A stretch of 21,860 nucleotides of DNA from PALSA-911 sp037442565 (lineage in GTDB: Bacteria; Pseudomonadota; Alphaproteobacteria; Acetobacterales; Acetobacteraceae): the NCBI GenBank assembly GCA_037442565.1, contig JBBIQA010000062.1, positions 1-21,860 of the forward strand, written 5' to 3'. Positions within the stretch are counted from its first letter, which is position 1. Every line of letters starts with the position of its first letter. Positions 7,209 through 14,310 of this stretch are shown here, one piece after another. A program made the translations under genes and the position numbers. The notes under the pieces are model-generated. The model saw nothing but the letters and a program-made list of their open reading frames with translations. It ran no database searches and was not told the DNA's origin.

Positions 7209-7230
7209 GGATGTGAGGTAGTTCACATCC
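7209..7230. promoter_or_regulatory. CRP-type operator palindrome (8-bp arms, 6-bp spacer)
   Basis: GGATGTGA and TCACATCC form a perfect inverted repeat around GGTAGT and contain the CRP-type core TGTGA-N6-TCACA. A possible -35 element TTGTCA lies at 7191-7196, which would place the palindrome over the -10 and start region of a plus-strand promoter; a good -10 is not visible. The site is 38 bp after the monooxygenase stop and about 420 bp before the solute-binding-protein gene. Confidence 0.5.
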
Positions 7231-7372
7231 CCGGGAGGCGGCTCCTGGCACATTCCACTCGTCGTTTGGCGGTGCCCCAACACCTTCGCTAAGCGGTCAG
7301 GCCCTAGCGGCCTGGGTCAACCCGGACCAACACTTGCGGCCTGATCGCTCGGCGGTCAGGCCGTCTTTTTTT
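7231..7372 (+). ncRNA. possible small RNA or attenuated leader between operator and terminator
   Basis: About 140 bases without a convincing ORF lie between the CRP-type palindrome and a strong intrinsic terminator. They contain several local hairpins: GGTG/CACC near 7271-7284, CAGGCC (7298-7303) with GGCCTG (7309-7314), and GGTC/GACC near 7315-7328. This layout fits a small RNA or a leader ended by an attenuator. No known RNA family was recognised, and the promoter is not clear. Confidence 0.25.
7338..7372 (+). terminator. strong intrinsic terminator
   Basis: GGCCTGATCGC (7338-7348) pairs with GCGGTCAGGCC (7352-7362) around loop TCG, giving 11 pairs including one T-G wobble, followed by GTC and a run of seven T (7366-7372). 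This is the best Rho-independent terminator in the window. The 3' arm sequence GCGGTCAGGCC also occurs upstream at 7293-7303 and could pair with the 5' arm instead, which would prevent the terminator from forming. Confidence 0.85.
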
Positions 7373-7426
7373 GTCCGATACTCCAGGATTGAGCCCCGCC
7401 CTTGGCGCGCACGGCGGATATCGGAC
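7373..7426. repeat. inverted repeat GTCCGATA / TATCGGAC
   Basis: Perfect 8-bp arms at 7373-7380 and 7419-7426, 38 bases apart, begin right after the terminator T-run. It may be a DNA-binding site or chance; nothing else supports a function. Confidence 0.4.
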
Positions 7427-7487
7427 TTGCACCCGCGCCATTCGCTGCGATTATGCCCGCAAAATTGGCCATGCAGGGGCACATGTC

Positions 7488-7637
7488 TAATACCAACCGG
7501 CGCAATTGCGGACTCTTGAGCAACCGTCATGGCCGGCCTTGTGCCGGCCATCCACGGCTTTGCCGAGCGCGTGAAAGGCGTGAATACCCGGGACAAGCCC
7601 GGGCAAGACGGGTCGGTCTTTCCGCCGGTTGGTATAA
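7488..7637. mobile_element. MITE-like or REP-containing palindromic element
   Basis: TACCAACCGGCG (7491-7502) and its exact inverse CGCCGGTTGGTA (7623-7634) bound a 144-bp element, flanked on both sides by TAA (7488-7490, 7635-7637), which looks like a 3-bp target duplication. Inside are two 33-bp blocks (7524-7556 and 7579-7611) that are imperfect inverted copies of each other. Each has its own hairpin: ATGGCCGGC/GCCGGCCAT around CTTGT, and CCCGGG/CCCGGG around ACAAG. There is no ORF of note. Nested palindromes of this kind are common as dispersed repeats in alphaproteobacteria (general knowledge). It ends 12 bp before the next start codon, just ahead of the ribosome site. Confidence 0.65.
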
Positions 7638-7649
7638 CAGGGGCACATC

Positions 7650-8906
7650 ATGATCGGTCGGCGGTTCCTTCTGCTCGGCGCTGGCGCGTCGCTGCCGGCG
7701 CTGGCGGCCGTCCGGCATGCGCAGGCCGCCGATCCCGTCCGCATCGGCGCCCTGTTCCCGCTCACCGGCGCGTCCGCCGCTTCCGGCGCGGAGGCCAGGG
7801 CGGCGATCGAGGTGGGTTCGGACATCATCAACACCGCCCACCCGGAACTGAAGGGCCTGCCGCTGGCCGCCACCATCGGCCTGCCCAATCTCGGCGGCGC
7901 GCCGATCGAGCCGCTGTTCGCCGATCACCGCGGCGATCCCTCCGTGGCGCAGAGCCAGGCGCAGCGGCTGATCTCCAGCGAGCACGTGGCCGCCCTGATC
8001 GGCGCCTACCATTCCTCCGCCGCGCTGACCGCCACCGCGGTCGCCGAGCGCTACGCCATTCCCTTCGTGGTCAGCGATTCCGTCGCCGCCAACATCACCG
8101 GCCGCGGCTTCAAATGGACCTTCCGGGTCACCCCGATCGCGTCCAACTTCGCCGACACCTACATGCGCTTCCTCGGCGACATGAAGACCGCCGGCAAGAC
8201 CATCGACAACATCGCCATCGTGAATGAGAACACCGATTACGGCTCCTCGGTCGGCGATGCCGTCGCCGCGGCCGCGCAGGGTTCCGGCATGAAGCTGGCG
8301 CTCCGCATCCCCTATGTCGCCAACGGCTCCGACGTGTCCGCCCAGGTGCTGCAACTGAAGCAGAAGAACCCCTCGGTGGTGATCTTCATCAGCTACGCCT
8401 CCGACGCGATCCTGTTCATGCGCACGATGAAGTCGCTGAACTACCTGCCCAGCATGGTGATCGGCGACAGCGCCGGCTTCTCCGACCCGGGCTTCATCCC
8501 GGCCGTGGGAGACATCAGCCAGGGCCTGATGAACCGCAGCGCCTGGAGCCTGGGCCCGCCGGGCTCGCTCGCCGCCGGGGTCAACGCCATCTACAAGGCG
8601 AAAACCGGCCACGAGATGTCGGACGTGTCCGGCCGGGTGATGCAGGCCTGGTTCGTGCTGGCCGACGCGATCAACCGCGCGGGCTCGACGGAACCCGCCA
8701 AGATCCAGCAGGCTCTGGCCGAGACCAACCTGCCGCAATCGGCGATGATCGTCGGCTATCGCGGCGTGCGCTTCGACCAGACCGGACAGAACGTCGAAAG
8801 CGCCACCTACCTGACCCAGCTGCAGGGCCGGGAATACGTCACCACCTGGCCGGACGCGCCCGGCAACGCCAGGCAACTCTGGCCGATGGCCGGCTGGAAC
8901 GGCTAG
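7650..8906 (+). CDS. ABC transporter solute-binding protein, branched-chain amino acid (LivK) type
   Basis: A 418-residue periplasmic type I binding protein. The N-terminus has a twin-arginine-like signal (IGRRFLLLGAG, hydrophobic core, cleavage near AQA-AD at residue 27-28), so export may use Tat. The mature protein begins PVRIGALFPLTGASAASG, the usual start of LivK/AmiC-like proteins, and carries LIGAYHSSAALTATAVAERYAIPFVV, the NENTDYGSSVGDAV hinge region and VVIFISYASDAILFMRTMKSL. These proteins deliver amino acids, amides, urea or aromatic acids to LivHMGF permeases; no permease or ATPase gene is visible, so it is an orphan here. The agggg ribosome site (about 6 bases before ATG) abuts the MITE-like element, which may have altered its control. 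It converges on pgm with a 28-bp gap. Confidence 0.93.
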   Translation: MIGRRFLLLGAGASLPALAAVRHAQAADPVRIGALFPLTGASAASGAEARAAIEVGSDIINTAHPELKGLPLAATIGLPNLGGAPIEPLFADHRGDPSVAQSQAQRLISSEHVAALIGAYHSSAALTATAVAERYAIPFVVSDSVAANITGRGFKWTFRVTPIASNFADTYMRFLGDMKTAGKTIDNIAIVNENTDYGSSVGDAVAAAAQGSGMKLALRIPYVANGSDVSAQVLQLKQKNPSVVIFISYASDAILFMRTMKSLNYLPSMVIGDSAGFSDPGFIPAVGDISQGLMNRSAWSLGPPGSLAAGVNAIYKAKTGHEMSDVSGRVMQAWFVLADAINRAGSTEPAKIQQALAETNLPQSAMIVGYRGVRFDQTGQNVESATYLTQLQGREYVTTWPDAPGNARQLWPMAGWNG

Positions 8907-8934
8907 GCCGATCTCGCCGGCCGATCAGCGGGCC

Positions 8935-10587
8935 CTACGCGCCGCCGCGTTGCAGCGCCGCGTTCACGATCTCCCGCGCCTCGTCCACGATGCGATCGAG
9001 ATGCGCCTGGTCGCGGAAGCTCTCGGCATAGATCTTGTACAAATCCTCGGTGCCGGACGGGCGGGCGGCAAACCAGCCGGACGCCGTCACCACCTTCAGC
9101 CCGCCGATCGGCGCGCCGTTGCCGGGGGCGTGGGTCAGCTTCGCCGTGATCGCGTCGCCCGCGAGCGCGGTTCGCGTCACCGCCTCCGCCGACAGCCGGC
9201 CGAGCCGGGCTTTCTGTTCCGGACTCGCCGGCGCGTCGATGCGGGTATAGAGCGGCGTGCCGTGCTCGGCGGTCAGTTCCTGGTAATGCGCGCCCGGATC
9301 GCGCCCCGTCCGCGCGGTGATCTCGGCGGCCAGCAGGTCCAGGATCGGCCCGTCCTTGTCGGTGGTCCACACCGTGCCGTCCAGGCGCAGGAAGCTGGCC
9401 CCCGCACTTTCCTCGCCGCCAAAGCAGCAGGACCCGTCGAACAGGCCGGGCGTGAACCATTTGAACCCGACCGGCACTTCCGACAGCGTGCGCCCCAGGC
9501 CATGCACCACCCGGTCGATCAGGCTGCTGCTGACCAGCGTCTTGCCCACCACCGCATCCGCCCGCCAATGCGGCCGGTGGGTCAGCAGGTAGCGGATCGC
9601 CACCGCCAGATAATGGTTCGGGTTCATCAACCCGCCAGCGGGCGTGACGATGCCGTGCCGGTCCGCGTCCGGGTCATTGGCGAAGGCCAGGCGGTAGTCG
9701 TGCCGCAGGCCGAGCAGCCCGGCCATCGCATAGGGGCTGGAGCAGTCCATCCGGATCCTGCCGTCGTGATCCACCGGCATGAACGAGAAACTCGGGTCCA
9801 GAACCGGGTTCACGACCGTCAGGTCCAGGCCGTAGCGTTCCCGGATCGGCTGCCAATAGGGCAGGGACGCCCCGCCCAGCGGATCGACCGCCAGATGCAG
9901 CCCGGCGGCGCGGATCGCTTCCATGTCGATGACGTTCGCGAGGTCGTCCACATAGGGCCGGATGAAATCGCGCTGGTGCGTCGTTGCCGCCCGCATCGCC
10001 GCGGTCAGCTTCACGCGGCGCACATCGCGGGCGGCATCGCGCAGCAGCGCGTTGGCGCGGTCCTGCACCCAGCGCGTCACGTCCGTGTCCGCCGGGCCGC
10101 CGTTCGTGCCGTTGTATTTGAAACCGCCGTCCTCCGGCGGATTGTGCGACGGGGTGATCACGATCCCGTCCCCCAGGTGCTCGCGCCGCCCGCGATTGTG
10201 CCCCAGGATCGCGTGCGAGATCACCGGGGTCGGGGTCACCCCGTCGTCGGACTGCACGATCACCGTGACACCGTTGGCCGCCAGCACCTCCAGCGCCGTG
10301 CGCTGTGCCGGCGCCGACAGCGCATGGGTGTCCTTGCCCATGAACAGCGGGCCATCGATGCCCTGGCCGCGCCGGTAGTCGCAGATCGCCTGGGCGATGC
10401 AGAGGATGTGCCGTTCCGTGAAGCTGCCCGCGAGCGGCGTTCCGCGATGCCCGCTGGTGCCGAAGCTGACGCGCTGGGCGGGGTCCTCCGGATCGGGCCG
10501 GCGGGAATGATAGGCCTGCTCCAGAGCCGCGAGGTCGATCCGCATTTCCGGTGGTGCCGGCCGGCCGGCGAGGGGGGACAGGGCCAT
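8935..10587 (-). CDS. pgm: phosphoglucomutase (alpha-D-glucose specific)
   Basis: A 550-residue cytoplasmic enzyme interconverting glucose-1-phosphate and glucose-6-phosphate, which feeds glycogen, UDP-glucose and cell-envelope sugars. All key loops of the alpha-D-phosphohexomutase family are present: SFGTSGHRG near residue 41, the phosphoserine loop TPSHNPPEDGG with Ser147, the magnesium loop DPDADRHG, the sugar-binding GGEESAG and the phosphate-binding RPSGTEDLYKIY near the end. Length and motifs match the E. coli Pgm type (546 aa). I chose ATG 10587 (MALSPLAGRPAPPEM), with a gagg ribosome site about 9 bases upstream. The frame stays open to 10797, but that extension is read through a palindromic repeat and is surely not coding. 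The gene looks like a housekeeping unit unrelated to its neighbours. Confidence 0.97.
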   Translation of the reverse strand: MALSPLAGRPAPPEMRIDLAALEQAYHSRRPDPEDPAQRVSFGTSGHRGTPLAGSFTERHILCIAQAICDYRRGQGIDGPLFMGKDTHALSAPAQRTALEVLAANGVTVIVQSDDGVTPTPVISHAILGHNRGRREHLGDGIVITPSHNPPEDGGFKYNGTNGGPADTDVTRWVQDRANALLRDAARDVRRVKLTAAMRAATTHQRDFIRPYVDDLANVIDMEAIRAAGLHLAVDPLGGASLPYWQPIRERYGLDLTVVNPVLDPSFSFMPVDHDGRIRMDCSSPYAMAGLLGLRHDYRLAFANDPDADRHGIVTPAGGLMNPNHYLAVAIRYLLTHRPHWRADAVVGKTLVSSSLIDRVVHGLGRTLSEVPVGFKWFTPGLFDGSCCFGGEESAGASFLRLDGTVWTTDKDGPILDLLAAEITARTGRDPGAHYQELTAEHGTPLYTRIDAPASPEQKARLGRLSAEAVTRTALAGDAITAKLTHAPGNGAPIGGLKVVTASGWFAARPSGTEDLYKIYAESFRDQAHLDRIVDEAREIVNAALQRGGA

Positions 10588-10645
10588 GATCGGTCGCCTC
10601 GTATCAGGGAGTGGCCGGGAAGGGAAGCATGGGTGGGCCAGCCGG

Positions 10646-10883
10646 CAGGGCAATCGGGGAAGGAAGCAAGGCGAGGGGCTCCGCCCCCTCGACCCCCGCC
10701 AAAGGCGAGCCTTTGGAATCCATCCATTTGTTTGGGAGTGCAAAGGGGGCCAACCGGGACCCTGCAAGGGCACGGTTGGCCCCCTTTGCACTCCCAAACC
10801 AGTAGCGGGTTCTAAGGGCTTGCCCTTAGCGGGGTTCTAGGGGCGGAGCCCCTAGCCTTCATTTCCTTCCACCGATTGCCCTG
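10646..10883. repeat. 238-bp composite palindrome between pgm and a divergent gene
   Basis: The outer ends CAGGGCAATCGG (10646-10657) and CCGATTGCCCTG (10872-10883) are exact inverses. Inside them sit two opposed copies of a two-hairpin repeat, at about 10658-10721 (plus) and 10807-10861 (minus). The centre is a perfect 27-bp inverted repeat (10730-10756 with 10773-10799) around a 16-bp spacer that itself contains CCCT/AGGG. There is no convincing ORF. With the flanks (10588-10645 and 10884-10954) it fills the divergent intergenic region, leaving only about 58 and 71 bp for the two promoters. A third copy of the two-hairpin unit lies at the right edge of the window. Confidence 0.85.
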
Positions 10884-10954
10884 GGCGAGCCGCCCTGGCC
10901 GGATGTCCCGCGCTCTGGGATAGTTGCGGTGTAACGATGGGAGGAACAACGCCG

Positions 10955-11977
10955 ATGTCCACCGGACCGTCGCGAGCAAGGCTTGGCCTGGCGCTTTGGG
11001 GAACCGAGCCGGTCGCCAGGCTGATCGCGCATGCCTGCCTGGCGGAGGAGATCGGCTTCGAGAGTATCTGGGTCATCGATTCCCAGCTGCTGTGCCGCGA
11101 GCTGTATCTCACCCTCGGCGCCATCGCCGCAGCCACGTCGCGCATTCGTATCGGGCCGGGCGTCACCCAGCCCGTCACCCGCCACCCGAGCGTCACCGCC
11201 AGCGCCATGGCCACCTTGCAGGAAATATCGGCCGGCCGCGCGATGCTGGGCATCGGCGTGGGGTTCTCCTCGCTGCGCACGCTCGGGCGCGGGCCGGCGC
11301 GCATCGCCGAACTCGAAGCGCATGTCGGCACCGCGCGTGCGCTGTGGCGCGGCGATGCCGTCACCTTCGAGAATGGCGTCGCCGGCGGATTGAGCTGGTG
11401 CGCGGCGCCGGTCGCCGTGCCGGTGCACGTCGCCGCGTCCGGCCCGCGCATGACCCAGGCGGCGGCGCGCATCGGCGACGGCGCGATCCTGCTGCAGGGG
11501 GTGGCGCCGAACCTGCTGGCGCGCGGGCTCGGCTGGATCGCCGCCGGCGCGCGCTCGGCCGGCAGGGACCCCGCCTCGGTGGAGGTATCCTGCTGGGCCG
11601 GGATCGGCCTGGATGACGATCCCGCCGCCGCGCGCGACCAGGTGCGCGCCCGCGCGGCCGCGGCGATCAAGAACGCCGACCCCGCGCTGTTCGCGGCGGA
11701 GGAGCGGGCGATCGTGCTGCGGCTGCAACAGGAGTACGAGCCGGCCCGCCATGCCAGCCCAAGCTCGCCGCATTCCCGGGCGCTGCCCGACAGCCTGATC
11801 GAACGCTATGCGCTGGCCGGCACGCCGCAGGAGTTGCGCACGCAACTATCACGGCTGCTGGCCCACCCCGGCATCGGCCGGGTGATCCTGACGCCGCAGG
11901 TGCCGGGGCCGGATGCGCTGCCGGTGGACACGCTGCTGCATCGCCTGGCCCGGGACGTGCTGCCGTACCTGGGGTGA
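10955..11977 (+). CDS. luciferase-like (Mer-type) flavin-dependent oxidoreductase
   Basis: A 340-residue TIM-barrel protein of the bacterial luciferase superfamily, resembling the methylene-tetrahydromethanopterin reductase-like branch. Visible family segments are LAEEIGFESIWVIDSQLL, LTLGAIAAATSRIRIGPGVT with TRHPSVTASAMATLQEISAGRAMLGIGVG after it, VHVAASGPRMTQAAARIGDGAIL, and a C-terminal AGTPQELRTQLSRLLAHPGIGRVIL. It probably uses reduced FMN or F420; the substrate is unknown. ATG 10955 is preferred over ATG 10937 because the GGGAGG ribosome site (10939-10944) lies 10 bases before it and inside the longer version. It is the first gene of a plus-strand run: the CoA-transferase starts 47 bp later and an SsuD-like gene follows. 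Confidence 0.88.
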   Translation: MSTGPSRARLGLALWGTEPVARLIAHACLAEEIGFESIWVIDSQLLCRELYLTLGAIAAATSRIRIGPGVTQPVTRHPSVTASAMATLQEISAGRAMLGIGVGFSSLRTLGRGPARIAELEAHVGTARALWRGDAVTFENGVAGGLSWCAAPVAVPVHVAASGPRMTQAAARIGDGAILLQGVAPNLLARGLGWIAAGARSAGRDPASVEVSCWAGIGLDDDPAAARDQVRARAAAAIKNADPALFAAEERAIVLRLQQEYEPARHASPSSPHSRALPDSLIERYALAGTPQELRTQLSRLLAHPGIGRVILTPQVPGPDALPVDTLLHRLARDVLPYLG

Positions 11978-12024
11978 AACCAGCCGGCCGCCGCAAGGCC
12001 GCAAATCGAGGGGACGGGAGAAGA

Positions 12025-14208
12025 ATGTCGCTGCTGAATGGGTTCCGCGTGGTGCAGATCGGTCCGGGTCTGGCCGCCGCGGTTTGCGGGCGCCTGCTGG
12101 CTGATGTCGGCGCCGCCGTGATCTGCGTGGATCCGGGTGCCTCGATGCCCCTGGCGGAGTATCTCGACCACGGCAAGACGATCGTTTCCGGCGGTTCCGT
12201 GCCGGCGAACCAGGCGATCGCGGCGGCGGACCTGGTGGTGTGCGAAGGCAGCCCGGCGGAATTGCGGCGTTCGGCGCACAACCCCGCCGGTGTGCGCCGG
12301 CTCAATGCGGCGGCGGACATCGTTGCGATTTCTCCATTCGGCCAGACCGGCCCCGATGCGGAACAGGCGGCCACCGACCTGACGCTGTTCTGCGCCAGCG
12401 GCATCGCCCGGCTGCTGACCGGCCAGGTGGACGATCTGTCGGAGCCGCCGATCCGCCCGGCCGGCGAGCAATCCGCCTTTCTCGGCGGCGTGGCCGCGGC
12501 CTGCGCCGGGATGCACGCCGCGCTGCGGGGCGGCGGCGAGGTGGACGTCTCCATCCAGGAAGTGCTGGCGACCCTGGCGATGACCGAGCTGACCCGGGCG
12601 GGGCTGACCGGCAAAAGCGGGTCGCGCAAGCGCCTGACCGACGGCAACGGCGCCACCGTCACCATCCTGCCGGCACGGGACGGCTATGTCGCGATCTCCC
12701 CGCGCGAGGAACGCCAATGGCGGGCTTGGCTCGGCGTGATGGGTTTTCCGGAATGGGGCAAGGACCCGCGCTTCGCCACGAAGCCGGACCGCGTGGCCCA
12801 TTTCGATGCCCTGCACGCATTCATGTCCGCCTGGAGCCGGCAGCACGACAAGCAATGGATCGCCGACGCCGCCCAGGCCGCGCATGTGCCGAGCTTTCCC
12901 TTGCGGGAGGCGGCGGAGCAGTTCGGCTCGGAGCAGCTTCGTCACCGGGATTTCTACCGCCCGATGGAAATCGCCCGGCGCATGTTCCAGGCGCCCGGAT
13001 CGCCGTTCGGGCTGAGCCTCGCCCAGCCCAGCCGCAAAGCGACCGGATCGGTTCGCGGCCCGATGCCGCTATCGGGCGTGCGCGTGCTGGATTTCAGCTG
13101 GGTGATCGCCGGCCCGACCGCCACGCGCTACCTCGCCGCGATGGGGGCGGAGATCCTCAAGATCGAGGCGCCCGGCCGAGGCGATCCCGGCCGCGCCTCG
13201 GAACTGCACACCGTGCTCGGCCAGGCCAAGCGCGCCATCGTGCTCGACCTGAAGAAACCGGAGGCGGTGGAGATCGCGCGCGCGCTGGCGGCCAAATCCG
13301 ATGTGGTGATCGAGAACTACGCGACCGGCGTGATGGACCGCCTTGGCCTCGGCGCCGCCGCGCTGCAAGCGGTGAACCCGGATCTGCTCTACGTCTCCGC
13401 CTCCGGCATGGGCCGCACCGGGCCGGAGGCCGATGCGGTTGCGTATGGAACCTTGCTGCAATGCTATGCCGGCTTTGCCGGCCTGAACCGCCATCCGGAT
13501 GTTCCGCCGCGCGTCGGCATGGCCTGGCTCGACCCGATGTGCGGCCTGATGCTGGCCTTCATCACCGCCGCCGGGCTCTGGCAGCGGCGGCGGGCCGGCG
13601 GCGTGGCAAGGGTCGATTTCTCCATGATCGAGGCGATGCTGTGGACCATGGCCGGGCCTTTGCTGGCGACGCAACTGGATGGCCCGGTAAAGCCGCAGGG
13701 CAATTCTTCCGATCGCCACGCTCCGCACGGCGTGTATCGTTGCACCGGAGACGATGCCTGGATCGGCGTCGCTGTCACCGGCGACGAAGCCTGGCGGCAA
13801 CTCTGCGCCATCGTTCCCGCCCTGTCGGCGATGGCCGGGCTCGGCCTGCGCGAGCGGCTGGCGGCGCGCACGGAAATCGACACCGCGCTGGCGGAATGGC
13901 TGCAGCCCCAGGCCGCCCTCGATGCCGCCGCGATCCTGTCGCGCGCCGGGATTGCCGCGGCGCCGGTGGCGACCGCGCTGGACCTTGTCCAGAGCCCCCA
14001 TCTCAACGCCCGTGGCTTCTGGGACCCGCACGGTGGTGACAGGCCGGGTGCCGGCGTGCTGCCGGGCCTGCCCTGGCGCGTCAGCTTCGGGCGCGTCACC
14101 GGTCCCGCGCCGGGACACGGCGCGGACACGGACGCGGTGCTGGCCGAGGTCCTCGGCCACGCCCCGGCGGCGATCGCGGCGCTGCGCCGGTCCGGCGCGC
14201 TCGGGTAG
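12025..14208 (+). CDS. double-domain class III (CaiB/BaiF) CoA-transferase
   Basis: A 727-residue protein made of two class III CoA-transferase domains in tandem: residues 1 to about 330 and about 345 to 727. Normal members are single domains of about 400 aa that pair as interlocked dimers. The second domain is canonical: GVRVLDFSWVIAGPTATRYLAAMGAEILKIE, IENYATGVMDRLGLG, ASGMGRTGP, and VGMAWLDPMCG, where Asp503 fits the acyl-forming catalytic aspartate. The first domain keeps the start (GFRVVQIGPGLAAAVCGRLLADVGAAVICVDPG) and FGQTGP, but the matching position reads AGEQSAFLGG (148-150) and lacks the Asp, so it may be structural. Start ATG 12025 has gggagaaga just upstream. Substrates are unknown; class III enzymes move CoA between carboxylic acids. 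It is flanked by two luciferase-family genes on the same strand. Confidence 0.92.
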   Translation: MSLLNGFRVVQIGPGLAAAVCGRLLADVGAAVICVDPGASMPLAEYLDHGKTIVSGGSVPANQAIAAADLVVCEGSPAELRRSAHNPAGVRRLNAAADIVAISPFGQTGPDAEQAATDLTLFCASGIARLLTGQVDDLSEPPIRPAGEQSAFLGGVAAACAGMHAALRGGGEVDVSIQEVLATLAMTELTRAGLTGKSGSRKRLTDGNGATVTILPARDGYVAISPREERQWRAWLGVMGFPEWGKDPRFATKPDRVAHFDALHAFMSAWSRQHDKQWIADAAQAAHVPSFPLREAAEQFGSEQLRHRDFYRPMEIARRMFQAPGSPFGLSLAQPSRKATGSVRGPMPLSGVRVLDFSWVIAGPTATRYLAAMGAEILKIEAPGRGDPGRASELHTVLGQAKRAIVLDLKKPEAVEIARALAAKSDVVIENYATGVMDRLGLGAAALQAVNPDLLYVSASGMGRTGPEADAVAYGTLLQCYAGFAGLNRHPDVPPRVGMAWLDPMCGLMLAFITAAGLWQRRRAGGVARVDFSMIEAMLWTMAGPLLATQLDGPVKPQGNSSDRHAPHGVYRCTGDDAWIGVAVTGDEAWRQLCAIVPALSAMAGLGLRERLAARTEIDTALAEWLQPQAALDAAAILSRAGIAAAPVATALDLVQSPHLNARGFWDPHGGDRPGAGVLPGLPWRVSFGRVTGPAPGHGADTDAVLAEVLGHAPAAIAALRRSGALG

Positions 14209-14310
14209 CGGGAGACGGCGTGCAACCATCCCGGGGTATCGGCCGGCGCCGCCCTGGACCAGGCTGGCGGATCGCCATAGGCTCGCCGAAGCGTTTGGCA
14301 GGAGTTCCCC

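Noticed and set aside
7231..7372. Assignment as 6S, SRP or tmRNA
   Set aside because: I could not align the characteristic core sequences or closing stems of these RNAs to the segment, and the usual neighbour genes are absent.
7402..7653. Short plus-strand ORFs inside the region before the solute-binding protein
   Set aside because: They read through the MITE-like palindromes and have no ribosome sites or protein-like composition.
10588..10797. N-terminal extension of phosphoglucomutase
   Set aside because: The frame is open, but it translates the palindromic repeat and Prolactin-like low-complexity residues are not part of the family; the usual N-terminus begins at 10587.
8950..10815. 621-codon plus-strand ORF opposite phosphoglucomutase
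   Set aside because: It is the antisense shadow of pgm, whose motifs are complete; the shadow is Arg/His/Val-rich and reads into a palindromic repeat.
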